Shown piece by piece: positions 19,022 to 32,400 of a stretch of 64,000 nt of DNA; position 1 is the first letter of the stretch, and each line of letters begins with the position of its first letter. Source of the stretch: Branchiostoma belcheri (lineage: Eukaryota > Chordata > Leptocardii > Amphioxiformes > Branchiostomatidae). A model generated the notes under the pieces. It made no database searches, had not been told where the DNA came from, and saw only the letters and a program-made list of their open reading frames with translations. The translations under genes were made by a program, and so were the position numbers. The DNA lies in assembly GCF_001625305.1 (NCBI RefSeq), contig NW_017802713.1:2601098-2665097 (forward strand), given 5' to 3'.

Positions 19022-22000
19022 GTAAGATTTGGTGGGTTAGGGGAGGGGGGCAACGCTCGCACTGCACTGTATAATATTTGACACAACTGTGTCCATCTGT
19101 GTAAGATATTACAGAGCCGAATTATTTTCTACGAGAGACAGAAAAGACTGATGGCCATGCCATCTTGTGCTCCATGTGAAGTCATTTCAATGGAAAAGTG
19201 AGACACAAGTACAGTTGCATCATATGATGACAACACCTTAAATTTAATAATTCTTACGTTACGTTTTTAAGACCATGGGTTATCTTTCAAGCCCGATATG
19301 CGATTATTTGTTCTTATTTATGCAACGTCACCGCTGAAAATTTTACTAAGGCACGATCTGACTGTCATAGGAAAGAAAGACAGAAGGAATTTTGCATGAA
19401 TGAACTCTCGAAAAAGCACACCTGTTTTTTGAGTGATCGCCCATTGACGAAACCTTGGGTTAAAAATAACAAATCGTCATGCCTGAGTACTGTTAATTTA
19501 CAGTTGACGTCATGCCCAAATCTTTCTTTTGTTGTTTGGTGTAGGCTTAAAACAACAACATTGAGCCTAAAGCTAGCAGAAAGCCTTTCTAAGTATATTT
19601 GTTTACTTCTGTTGATATCCGTAAATGCTACTGCAGTATTAAAACACCGAATTGCCTCATAAATTTTAATCACCTAGAAGGTAGGAGGATGAAAATTCCA
19701 TTTAAATTCTTCAAGGTTCCTGCCCCCCATTTGACAACATGCACTTTAGACAATACAGTCCAGGGCTCGAAATACTGGGTGCATGTGCACCTTAGTGCAC
19801 CCAAAATTAGAGCTGTGCACCCAATTATTTTCTGTGGGTGCACTGGTGCACTGGTATTTTTGTAATTATCAAAATGTAGTATGCAGGATATTCTTGGCAT
19901 CTAAGGGTCAGAAAAATAATAAAATCTTTGTTGTAGTACTTGTTTAAGATTTTGAAGTTAGCTCCCATTTCAGATTCAAGCTCAGAAGAGGAGCAGTAAG
20001 AATAAAGTTATTAAGTTTTGTTTTATATGGTGCACCCAAAAAATTTTTTGTGTACCTAATTTTTTAGGTTGGGTGCACCTGTGCACCTATTCCCAAAAAT
20101 GAATTTCGAGTTAGCTCCCATTTTAGATTCAAGCTCAGAAGAGGAGCAGTAAGATTTGTATTATATTATATATTTTGTTTATATGGTGCACCCAAAACAT
20201 TTTTGTGCACCTAATTTTTTAGGTTGGGTGCACCAGATATCCCAAAAAATGAATTTCGAGCCCTGTAGTCCCTGGAGTATCTTTTAAAGGATCAGGGCAA
20301 GACATGAATGTTCTTTGGTCATGCATCATTTGTTAGGAGCTATATATAGACTCATTTTAAATGGTTGTCAATTTCCTTAGCAAAGGTTACATGTACTTTG
20401 AGGAGAAGAAAACTCTCAAGGGGATTTGCATATATCAACAGCAATTTAGGATTTTTGTGGGGCCAGAACAGGTGTTAAGAACTTGGATGAGGTAATATAT
20501 AGAATACACAGTACAACACAGGATATTCCGTATTGCCCGCCGGGCCCCGAGGTACCAGCCCGACCGCGCGTCGGATCTCCCAATGCCGGAGGGAGATCCA
20601 ATCCGTGGGAGGGCTGGGACCGAGGGTGAAGCGGAATACACTGTGTTTGTATTTTATTTATGTCATACCCACCCAAGAAAACACGCCTTTCAATGCGAAA
20701 TGAGCAAAAATTTGGTGTCCCTAAATCCCAAAAAATGCAACAACATCAGTTCCAACGTCTGGATTCTGTATTCGAATTTTCGAAAGCGGTGCAAAATGCG
20801 TTCGAATTGCTCTATGGAAGCCACGGAAGCCTGGGCCGTACGCGTTAAGAACCCCCTGGCCATATCGCTAGTTATCACACTGGCTGGAACACCCGTATCG
20901 AACGTAATCGCGGCCCAGGTATGACATAAATATAAAATATCACTGTGGTGTCCTTGTGAAAATGTCTAAAAATTTCAGAATGGCCTATGAAAAAAAGGAT
21001 AAAATATTTCCTACTATCACAAATGTACATGTAACTTACTACACTGAAGTAACCAAAATTGCAGGTGCAATAATAAAGAAATAATTGATTTTCAAGATAT
21101 TGATATTATTTTCATGGTACCATTAAGGTATAATTTACAGCTCTTTTGATTTTAATATAGTGTACTGGCTGTGACTGGACTACTAAATGCCATATTTAAT
21201 TGTTTACTTTATGACAACATTGACTAAAATATGCTTCCTGGGCACAATCAATAAATCATTAGTACTACTAGTGTATAGCACAAATTGTTTGTTTAACACT
21301 CAATGTTTGTCCTAGCTAATGCAACCGGAACTAGATATGATATTGAACTTTGGTTGATAATATTACACAGTGTACAAAATACTTTTTTGAACCATTGTTG
21401 CCCAGTGGGCAACCTACGGCAAAAATTAGGTTGCCTATCAGAATTTTAGGTTGCCCCACCTATAAGTTACTAATTTCTTCAAATTAAGTAATGTTACATA
21501 CATAAGCCTTTGACAATATTAATTTCTAACAGCCTTTAGTTAACTGAATTGGATAATAACATTAAAAAGCATCTGCCGGATACTACAGTGGTGCAAGCGA
21601 AGTGGGCATGATTTGGGGGGCATTCTTAAAATTCAGGTAGCACACTGGGCTACCTAGGTTCAAAAATAGGTTGCCCCAAGTAAAATTTGGTTGCCCGGGG
21701 CAACTGGGCAACCAGGTATTTTGCACGCTGTATACAGTGAAACAATGTTACAAATATTCTCATGTACATTATGATTTACACAAGTTGATAACGTATCACT
21801 ATCAAAGGTAAAAATAGATGTAGTTACTGTTTTGTAAACAAGTTATTCATAGCTGTTGATGGGATATAAAAATCAATATATTGATCTGTACCCAAATGCC
21901 TTAATCTCAAGGATAGAAAACTGTACAGTCAAAATATTTCAATAGATGAAGCACCTGGAAGGTCCCTTATAAGTTATAGTATACTCTTTTTGATAAGTGC

Positions 22001-25000
22001 GGTGGGTTCTTTAACATGCGTGGGGTGTGACTCTCCCCAAACACAGGACCTCCATTTAACGTCCTATCTGAGGAACGTGCCTATTATAGTAACCAAAGCT
22101 AGTAGGCACTTACATGTATTTCCACCTGAGTGAAGTGAGGAAAGTCGTGTAAAGTGCCTTTCTCAAGGGCACAAGATCGGTGACATGGTAGTATTTGAAC
22201 CCGCGACCTCTTGGTCCTGAGCCGAACATGCTACCATTTATGTCACAAGGCCCCATAACTGTGCTTTATCCAGAACCGTGTTGTACTCATATTAGAACTG
22301 TGCTAAAATGTCCCAAACCAATTGTATTCAGAACTGTACTTTAGGCTACACCAATTTAATTTCTTGGTTAACGGATTCGCCTGCTGCAAAATGCTCATAT
22401 TTTGCCCTGAACAGTTGAAAACAGTCCTTTTCTTCCTAGTTGTTACAGTTATTCCATCTTTCAATGCATTGGTATCATAAAAGTTCAAAATTCAGCCTGG
22501 TGTGTTGACTTCATGGCTCCTATCGTACCATTTTGGGCCATAATAGGATGCCTACGCCTGTTTTTATTTTTATTTTTATTTCACCCACCCGCTCCATTAT
22601 TTTTCTAGAAAAATCTGTTAACCAAGAAATTAAATTGGTGTGGCCTCAGCCCTCAGGGGCTAACATATTATATGATCTTGGAAACACTCTGAGAGACCTG
22701 TATATACAGGACCGTGCCTGATTCTAAACCATAACCCATTCAGTCATAGAACTCTGTAGATACTAGATAGGCATTTGGTTCTGGATTTGACATTGATAGG
22801 GCCTTGCAACACCATTTTGTTTAATGTGTCTTACAGTCCATTATGAGATTTGATATTACACATGAATGTCATGATGAAGAGTTCCTACAATTCCATAGAC
22901 ATGAAATATATAGTGTGTATAATATACTTGACAGCTGAAAGGATAGGGAGGCATCTCTCCTAATCTTCCCTTTCAAAATGATGGATGTTTTTCTGCCGTG
23001 TAACATATGCATCTTGTGGTGAATTCCAAGGCTCAAAACGTCAGAGGACGATTTCAAGTGCAGTCACGCTAAAATATAAAAATAAAAATAATGTACGCAG
23101 TCTTAGTTGATGAAACTTAGGGAAGAACAAATTTATCTCTTTCTCTGAGTCTCAGTCTTGTCCAGGGATGCAATTTGCTTGTAAGTGATTGAAAGAGTAT
23201 AATATAATAATCTTGATTTCCCTTTTCCCAGCACGTCGGAAGAACCGTAAGTAGTTGCACCTGCATGAAATCTGTAATGTATTGTGCATAGAACCTCGGC
23301 AGAATGTCTACATAAGGTCATATTCGTATAAAGTTAACTTCCCGTCTGAACTTCCAAAATTCTTATGTTGAAAAAAATATCTTCCGCAATAGGCAAAATT
23401 CTAATGCAGAGGTGACCAAAAATCCAACGAAAATCGTTAAAAAAATCAGGGTTTCCTGCTGGCGCAGTACGTTCTGCCGATGCGCTCCTTTCTCCTGTAT
23501 ACTATATGTTAGCCTGGGTACCATCCGGATTTTTGCTACGCAACGCTAGAAAAAAACAATTTTTTTGAGCGTTGCGTAGCGAAAATCCGGATGGTACCAG
23601 AGCGTTGTGTAGCGAAAATCCGGATGGTACCCAGGCTAACTATATGTGGTATTTGGGGAGGGAAATATAGCAGAAATGTAGAAAATGCGCCATGTAAAAT
23701 GTCTTGTTCAGGTGAGATGTTTATGAACAGAGTACCTGTACCTGTGGTAAACACTTGAAACACAAACTTCCTCAGGGAAGAATGAATGGGAAACTTGAAG
23801 AAGGGTGCCCATTGTTGCCTGTGTGAATACAGGGTAATACGACCCCCTGGCTCAAAGAACATGTTGCAGGCCTCGAAATTAACTTTTCTTCCTATTTTCC
23901 CAGCACTGTCCCAAAAATAAATTTCAATTGTCCCGAAGTAAGGAAAAATTGCCCCAACCTGTTTTTGGAAAGTATTGTATGACTTTAACTTGAACTTCCA
24001 ACTTTATTTCTTATGTTCACTCCCAGGCGCACTATAATATTGCAGAGTAGACAGGAAATTTGGGGGACTTTTCCGAATCCAAAAGCCAGGACGTGTGCCT
24101 GATAGATTAAAGAAGAGCTGACATTTTGATGTTGATCATTTTTCGATTGTCCCAAAAAAGTGTCTTTTTAGTTGTCCCAGCCTAAATTTTAGTGGTCAGT
24201 GGCCATTGGGACACCTTTAATTTCGAGCCCTGATGTTGACCATGGCTTTAAATGCAGGTTGGCTGGAACAAACATGGGTGGGACCATTTCTCCATACATC
24301 AAGTGCCAGGCTGGACAGTGTTCAAACAACATGTGCATTATGCCATCGAGTTGATTTATGTACAACGCACTACCCACACAAAAGATCTTTTAAGTAAGTG
24401 TAATCTTAAGTTAGACTGCGATTTCCCAACATGGCGTCAAGTTTCTGAGACTTATCCAAATACTTTTAGAAGCGAAGAATGAGACTACTCTGAATAGCAA
24501 AGTTTGCAACCATTTATTTTTCACGAGCCAATGTTTCGATGACCGTCTGTCATCTTCATCAGGGCAATTCTGACTGGTTTAAAACTGTGCACTGCTGCTA
24601 GATGTTACTTGGGGCAGAGTGCACTAAACGTGTTACATGGTTCACAGTGCACTGTTACTTGGTTCAGTTGAACTGTTAACAGTGCATTTAAAAGTGCAAT
24701 TGTGACATACATCGGCATTGTTACTTCATCGAAACGTCGGCTCGTGAAAAATAAATGTTTGTGATCAAAGAACCTTGCTATTCATTCGTTTACCAACCTG
24801 ATGAAATTATTTACGGATGAGACTACTCTGTACTCTAGTAGCACTTGCTTGCATGTACATTCTGTATAGTGTGCACTAAAAAAGTTAGATATTCCATATG
24901 TTCATAAAAAAGGTGACCATGCAGCACAAATTATACACCTGTTGACCTTGGACCTTTTACCCACATGTATGACCAAGGTAAAAAACAATGGACGATGTTG

Positions 25001-26305
25001 AAGTTTAATCAAAAACAACTTAGGAAGAAGAATAATGCTTAAGAATTGTCATTAAAACCAACATCTTTTGCAACATCTCATTTTTTGCAAAGTCTAAAAT
25101 TGTGACGGTGGTGGTGATCATTTAATTATGATGATAGTACAAGGTTTCTATACTATATGCTAATATAACTGTCTTTCTCCTAATAATGATACACATCTTT
25201 TATAATTTTGTAATATTGTAAAGGCAACCAATTCAAATTTGAGCCCACTTGGTTCAACTTATAATTTCAGCTGCTCATGAAAGATAAACTAATAATTACA
25301 TATTGTATACATGTATATCACCAATTATGTCACACCATGTCCTTGCATACAGGTAACACTATGCACTTATCATATAGCTGTTAAAGTTTACTTCAATGTG
25401 TGCAGTAGATTTTAGCTGATTGCCCCAAAGGTGTGATGTAATGAGAATTTAATACCAGATCATGGTCCAGGGTCACAAACCACTATTTCTTATCTATGGC
25501 ATTTTGAGTTATTACATGTATCATGATACTATGTTGCTACCCCCAGGAAAAATCCTTCAAAAATTAATAGCATTCTATGTTAATAATGTATAGCATTTGG
25601 ATTGAAGTCCAACTAGTGTATGATATGTGTATAAGCAAAGGTAATTTTTTTTGGTCTATGCAACATTGAAAGAAATGTAATCCTTAATTCAATATTTGAT
25701 TAAGCAAAGAACAAATGTCGCATGCACACAGCAGTTTGTTGCAATAAAAAAAATCCTTCAAAAATTAATAGCATTCTTTAAGTTTGGATTGAGGTTCAAC
25801 TAGTATATGATATGTGTATAAGCAAAGGTCGTTTATGCAACATTGAAATGGAATCCTTGATTCAATATTTGATGGCAAAGAACAAATGTCACATGCACAC
25901 GTACAAATGTCGCATGTTCCTAGCCAGAGGGGTTCAGCAATGGAATCACTGAATCTGTATGACCGTGGTGCCATTACCAGGTCCAGATATGATCCATTAA
26001 TGGGAATAAGATATTTAGAGGGATCCAAAAGGATATAGGAAGCCTTAAGGGCTTCTTAGATCTGTATATGATAGATACGAGGCTTTGTACATGTTTGCAT
26101 ATACTGTATACATGTTATACTGTATACATACAGATGGATTGAATACAGATGGTGCCATGGTGGTCTTGTACATATATATATGTGGTAACCTTTACAGTTA
26201 TGTTAAGGGTAATGGTTGAGTGAGAAATTTAAAGGTTCTGGATTCAAGTCCAACACACATGTACACACCCACACACACACACACACGCACACGCACACGC
26301 ACACG

Positions 26306-26338
<33 letters not shown>

Positions 26339-26359
26339 ACGCACACGCACACGCACACG

Positions 26360-26440
<81 letters not shown>

Positions 26441-29400
26441 ACAAACATACACATATACATACATGTACGTTTGTAGAGAAATGTTAGACATAAAATGAAC
26501 CATTGATAAAGATGTCAATAAAGATGTATTTTATATGTTCAACCATGTATTTCAGACCACTTTGCTACATTGCAGGTAACAGAAAAACAGACAAACAAAC
26601 AAACAGAAAAAGGATGTTGAACATTTTAAATCTCATGACATGCTGTCCTCCAAAACCTCCAAAAGTCTGAGTGCCGTTGTTTAAGTGCAGTCGTTATAAT
26701 TAGTAAAAGTGGGCTGCATGGGCAAAATTGAGGGTACTCAGATGGGAGTACTCTAGTAATAGGAAAAGCCATGCATTGAGAGGACAGTGTTGATACAAGC
26801 GATACTCTGACTGCTCTTATCTGGAACACCTTGTCTTCTCAGCATGAGTGCTTTATTACTTCCCACTCAGTCTAGAGTGATTTTATCAACCTGCCGGAAA
26901 TTCATTTTCGCAGGCCGACTTGACTAGAGGAGAAGGTAGCCTGGTATCCAGTCTGATCGTGGTCGGGGCCGTAAGAGCTCAGGGCCGTAAGAGCTCTGTC
27001 CCGCCCGCCTCACATAGGTTTCCCGGTGTGTATTTCACGAGAGATTAATTAGCCCTCCAGGAACACAACCAAATCCCCAAGCATACTGTCTCTGATTAGC
27101 GTAACACTCCTACCGGGACGGTCTGTTGCACTGGGCGGGGGAAGCTATTAGAGCCCCCGAAGACACAACCTGCCTGAACACCCCAATACCCCCAATCACG
27201 ATCAGACTGGATACCAGGCTAGGGAGAAGGAGGGTATAGGAGGTTTTCACTGCATTTGAAGTTTGCAGTTGAAGCCACACCAATTTAATTTGTTGGTTCT
27301 CGGATTTTCTCAGAAAAAAATATGAAGTGACAGGGCGAAAAAAATAGAAATTAAAACAGGTCTAGGCATTCTATTATATTTATAGCCCCAAAGGCAACAA
27401 TAGAAGCCGTGAAGTCAACACAAAAGGCTGGTTCAAAATTTAAACAATGAATTTTGAACTTTTGATGATACCATTGCATTTTAAGATGGAATAACTGTAA
27501 CAACTAGGAAGAAAAGGACTGTTTTCAACTGTTCAGGACAAAATATGAGCATTTTGCAGTTGATTCTAACTTTTTTTTTGCAAATCAGAAAAAAATGAAG
27601 CGGCGAATCCGTTAACCAAGAATTAAATTGGCCTTGTACCCGGTAGTACACAAGACTTCTAATTCACTGCATTTCGAAGAAGTCCTTATGTACTAATTAA
27701 ACATGTAACGACTTACATATAAATATAACTTATAAAGACACCCTCATTAGTACAATGTACATCGTGTGGTCATTTCTTTGATCCACTGTGTTCAATTGAG
27801 CATTCATTCCCCTTACTAAAAGGGTAGATGTATCAAGGACTTAGACCAGTTCTTGTTTTTGTGCATCAGAGTCTAATGGAACAGTGATATGGATTTATCC
27901 TCTCCCTAAAAGGGGGAATAAGATTTAAGACATTTTGGCTCTTAGTTCAAAGGGACCTTAAGTGGCACCATTGCCAAACGTAAAAGCTTCGCTTCACTTT
28001 GAACTTGAATCAATATTCCGCTGGACATCTAAATTTGGTTGCACAATACCAGGTGCAAAGTTGTAACTTGCTTATACAATAATATTGTAAATTTATAAGG
28101 CCACACCAATTTAATTTCTTGGTTAATGGATTTTTCTAGAAAAATAATCGAGTGGGCGGGCGAAAAAAAATAAAAACAGGCCTACAGTAGGCATCCTATT
28201 ATGGCCCAAAATGGTACAATAGGAGCCATGAAGTCAACACACCAGGCTGGTTCAAAATTTAAACAATGAATTTTGAACTTTTAAGGATACCACTGCATTG
28301 AAAGATGGAATAACTGTAACAACTAGGAAGAAAAGGGCAAAATAAAATTGAGCTTTTTGCAGTTGATTCTGAGTTTTTTTTTTTTTTTTTTTGCAAATCA
28401 GAAAAAATGATGCGGGCAAATCCGTTAACCAAGAAATTAAATTGGTATAGCCTAAGTGCAACATACGAGGCCTCTTTTTGAACAGTTCTGGAATGATTCT
28501 GGCAGTATTCATTTTGCAGTGACTTATTCATATAAGAAGAATATCAGCGATTTCTCAAAATTGTATTTGGACTTGTAGAATTGTTGCAAATTCATTTAAT
28601 TTGTTAAAATAGAAATGTTATGATGATTTTTATGGTCTATTGTGTACATGAGTATGATCCGTAGAATGATCCTGACTGTCTTTTACACATTTAGCAGTTC
28701 CACCAATGAGAGACTGGCAGCATGTCTGTCAAATATGAACATTTTTATGTTTTTATTTTGTAAATAGTAATGAATGAAACAGGAAATTCGCAAAAACTCT
28801 AGGTACTTCATAAATTGTCAAGGATCATAATTTCATCTTTCATCCTATTAAGAAAAATGGATGGTGAAGCTTTCTGTCCGAACTGTGTATGATACATCCC
28901 ATAAACTTGTAATGGATCTGAAGTTTTTTTAAATTAATATGAAAACTTCTAAGCTGTTCCAGTCGTTGATTTACTGTTAGAAGCGCTCATGACTTTTATT
29001 CCTACTGACTTATTCATGTTTGTTCTTCATCGCAGATTGGAAAACAACATGTTAACCTTCAACTTCACGTCAGTAACAGCTGGCTAATCACTCAGATCTG
29101 TGCTCCGCTGCTTTAACATTTACAGAACTCTGCTTTGTACATTAACCATGCTGCTCACACATACAGTCTGTAAAAGCACTCTAAAGGTTTTACAATGTAG
29201 CTAAGGGATTTTATTTTAATGTTACATACAGGTCCAGTTAGAGCTGTGTACCTAAACAAATTTTAGGTACAGGTACAGGTACAGGTACACAGGTTTAGGT
29301 ACAGGTCCGGACCTGAACCTGTACCTGAACAATTCGACCAATTTATATGCTCTTCTGAACTCCTTCAATAACAAAAAAACATTAATAAACTTGTTAGTTA

Positions 29401-32400
29401 AGGTTTATTCTTTGTTTATGGCGAATGCTCAGATAAAATATAGGCAAAACTAAAGATGTTTTTGTTTTCATGAACACACTGTCCTTACACAGGGACCCAT
29501 TTGAGGTCACAAATAGGCATAAAATTGGTGTGAAATTGTTTAGGTACAGTACAGGTACTGAGGGATTAGGTATTTTGGACCTGTACCAAATCAATTTTTC
29601 CGGTACAGTATCGGTACTGCGTACCGGTACACAGCTCTAGGTCCAGTGCATTAGTGGAAACACACAAATATACAAGTTGAGTCAGTCTTATATGTAGTTG
29701 AGGATCCAATGTAGTGACTTACATTTATGTGAATTAACCGATACATAAACACAACAGACCAATCCCATAGTGTGACCAACGTTGATTTTGCCTAAATAAA
29801 ATGTACTAGGACAGGATGAGACAGTCTGAATAAAAGTTTCTAAACAGGAACTATGTCTTACTGACAGAGGGACAACTGCATGTGCAATCCCCTCAAATTT
29901 ACACTAAATGTATTAATCATATATTATAAGTTTACCGAAGGAAAACATTATTATTATATTAAAAATTTATTGTTTTTGCTCTATTTCCTCTTCTTCTCCA
30001 AACCATTATATAAGATCAATGACCTGAACCAGAAGTCTGTCACCATGGTAACTCAGTGTTGGGTTACATGTACATCATGTTGCAATTTCATAGCAGGAGG
30101 GATTTAGACTCCTGTCACCATATATATCATGTGTTTGAGTAATACATGTGTAATTAACAGTGTAGACGATATGCGAAGGTAAACATTATATGCATATTAA
30201 TATGATTTGCAAATGTCACCTTTAAGTTTTTAGTTCTGAATTTGAACCTCTTTTTAGTTAATTCTGAATTTGAGCCATCAGAATCTCAGCTTCTGGGACC
30301 CAACTTCCTGTGTCTGACCTTATGAGAGATGAAAAGCACTGACTTAAACGTTATGTTGTTCCTACAGGTGGGTCGGTGGTTCTTCAGCGCCGGTTTGTTG
30401 CATCGGTCGTGGCTCACACGTTCCTCTGCACGTTTCCCAAGGGTCGGAACGCCGCCCTGAACGTCTTCAACTTCACCAGGTTCTTCAACGTCGTTTTCGT
30501 GGCTGGAAGGAGGTAGCCATTTTAAATTATTTCCAGCTATTGTTTGCATGGCACTGACATGATTTAATGATTTTGAGGAAGACTTGGTACCTTTAAAGTC
30601 TAGACAGATACAGTGCACTCCTCCCCTGAGTGTATAGTGAACGAGCCCCGGAGTCACAGAAAGTAGGGCCATCTGGGAAAAGAGAGGTCTTCCCAAGGGT
30701 TTCCAGGAATGTGGGCATTGATGTGGGTCAGAGACATGCATGTGGACATTCTGCATGCCTGTGGACAAAATGCCTGTACCATTCCTAGAATTCTTGCAAA
30801 CTGCACACAATACTGTACCATTAGGCTCCTCACTGAGACGTCGCCAAAAATGCCTGTACTATTCCTACATGTAGAATTCTTGCAAACTGCACACAATACT
30901 GTACCATTAGGCTCCTCCCTGAGACGTCGCCAAAAATGCCTGTACTATTCCTACATGTAGAATTCTTGCAAACTGCACACAATACTGTACCATTAGGCTC
31001 CTCCCTGAGACGTCGCCAAAAAAGTCTTGGGTAAGTATCCATCTATTTTATGGTGGGACACTGCACAGGTCACATACAGGGACTACATAAACAACTTCTC
31101 TGCCGGCAGCACTCTGACATTTAAGTAGGGGTGAGATAAGAATGATGCCTTTTGGCTATGTCCTGAGATGGAATGCCATGTTCAGACTACAAAATGTACA
31201 TCATGGTAATGTCAGTAATGGATGATATTCTCCAGAGAACAGATTTAGCTGTGTGTGTTTTGCAGCAAGGTATTCTGTATTCAAGGCACACATAGTCATT
31301 GTCAATTTTTTTTTTTGTAAACCTTGGGGGAGGTACCAAAAAATTACGTGCACCAGACATACCTTACGTGCATCACTATGATTTTCTTAGTCTTTTAAAA
31401 CTGTAATCCTCTAATAATAAAAAGAAGGTTAGATATGTTAGTATTAGAGCATTATTTTATTATCTCATTGTTGATTTTTGTTATAATCATGATCATTGTT
31501 ATTAACATTTTTGTTACAATTATTATTGTTGTTATTCTGTTGGTATTATTATTTCTTGTTATGCCATCTTGTAATCTTATTGTTATCTGATCAGGTAGCA
31601 AAGAAGGAAACTCTTGTTTCCTCAACTGTTGGGGGCAAAATACATGTATATATTAAGCATATTTGAGTTGACTCAGAACCAGAATCCTTTTTTAAATTTT
31701 TTTTTGCAAATCAGAAAAAATGAAGAGGCGAATCCGAGAACCAACAAATTAAATTGGTGTGGCCTAATAGATGTTATTCATTCTTGGACCTAAATCCTAA
31801 GGAGTATTAGTAATGACATTGCCTCCTACAGGCAGAATGTGAAGCTGTAGTTTAGACATGTCCCCAGGGTCTGTCTCCCTAGCAGTTCTGATTCAGTCAC
31901 GGCAAAATCGAATCCACCGGCCTTGAGATGATGGAAGGGATGGTTTATAGATATGGATGGCAAGGCAACATGTTAGAGGCAGGGTGGCATCTGTGTTCCC
32001 AAGGCATGACCTAACCTTAATGACGGACTCTGGAAGATTGCGGGGACTGATAAGGGTAAAGAGGAAAATAGATACATGCACTTGGAGACAGATGATAGAA
32101 CAGAAATGGAAAGGTAACATTTTCAAAGCAAATGCATAATGTTTACCTACACATTTTGTATGCTCTGTTAACTCTTACTCAAACACATTCATAATATATG
32201 GTGACAGGAGTCTAAATCCCTCCTGCTATAAAATTGCAACATGATGTAACCCAACACTAGTTACCATGGTGATAGACGTCTGGTTGAGGTTATTGACCTT
32301 ATTTGTTTGGAGAAGAAGAAGAGGAAGAAGAAGAGGAAGAAGAAACAGAGCAAAAACAGTGTGTTTTCTTTTTGCGAAGGTAAACATAAATAGAGACATC

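Noticed and set aside
24252..24482. 76-aa open frame
   Set aside because: No motif, not conserved in form, and it runs into a MITE target site.
26198..26518. Cys-Val / Thr-His repeat proteins
   Set aside because: Translation of the CA microsatellite.
30286..30810. 174-aa minus-strand open frame
   Set aside because: Antisense of PARG-AKAP exon 2 and its flank; no family resemblance.
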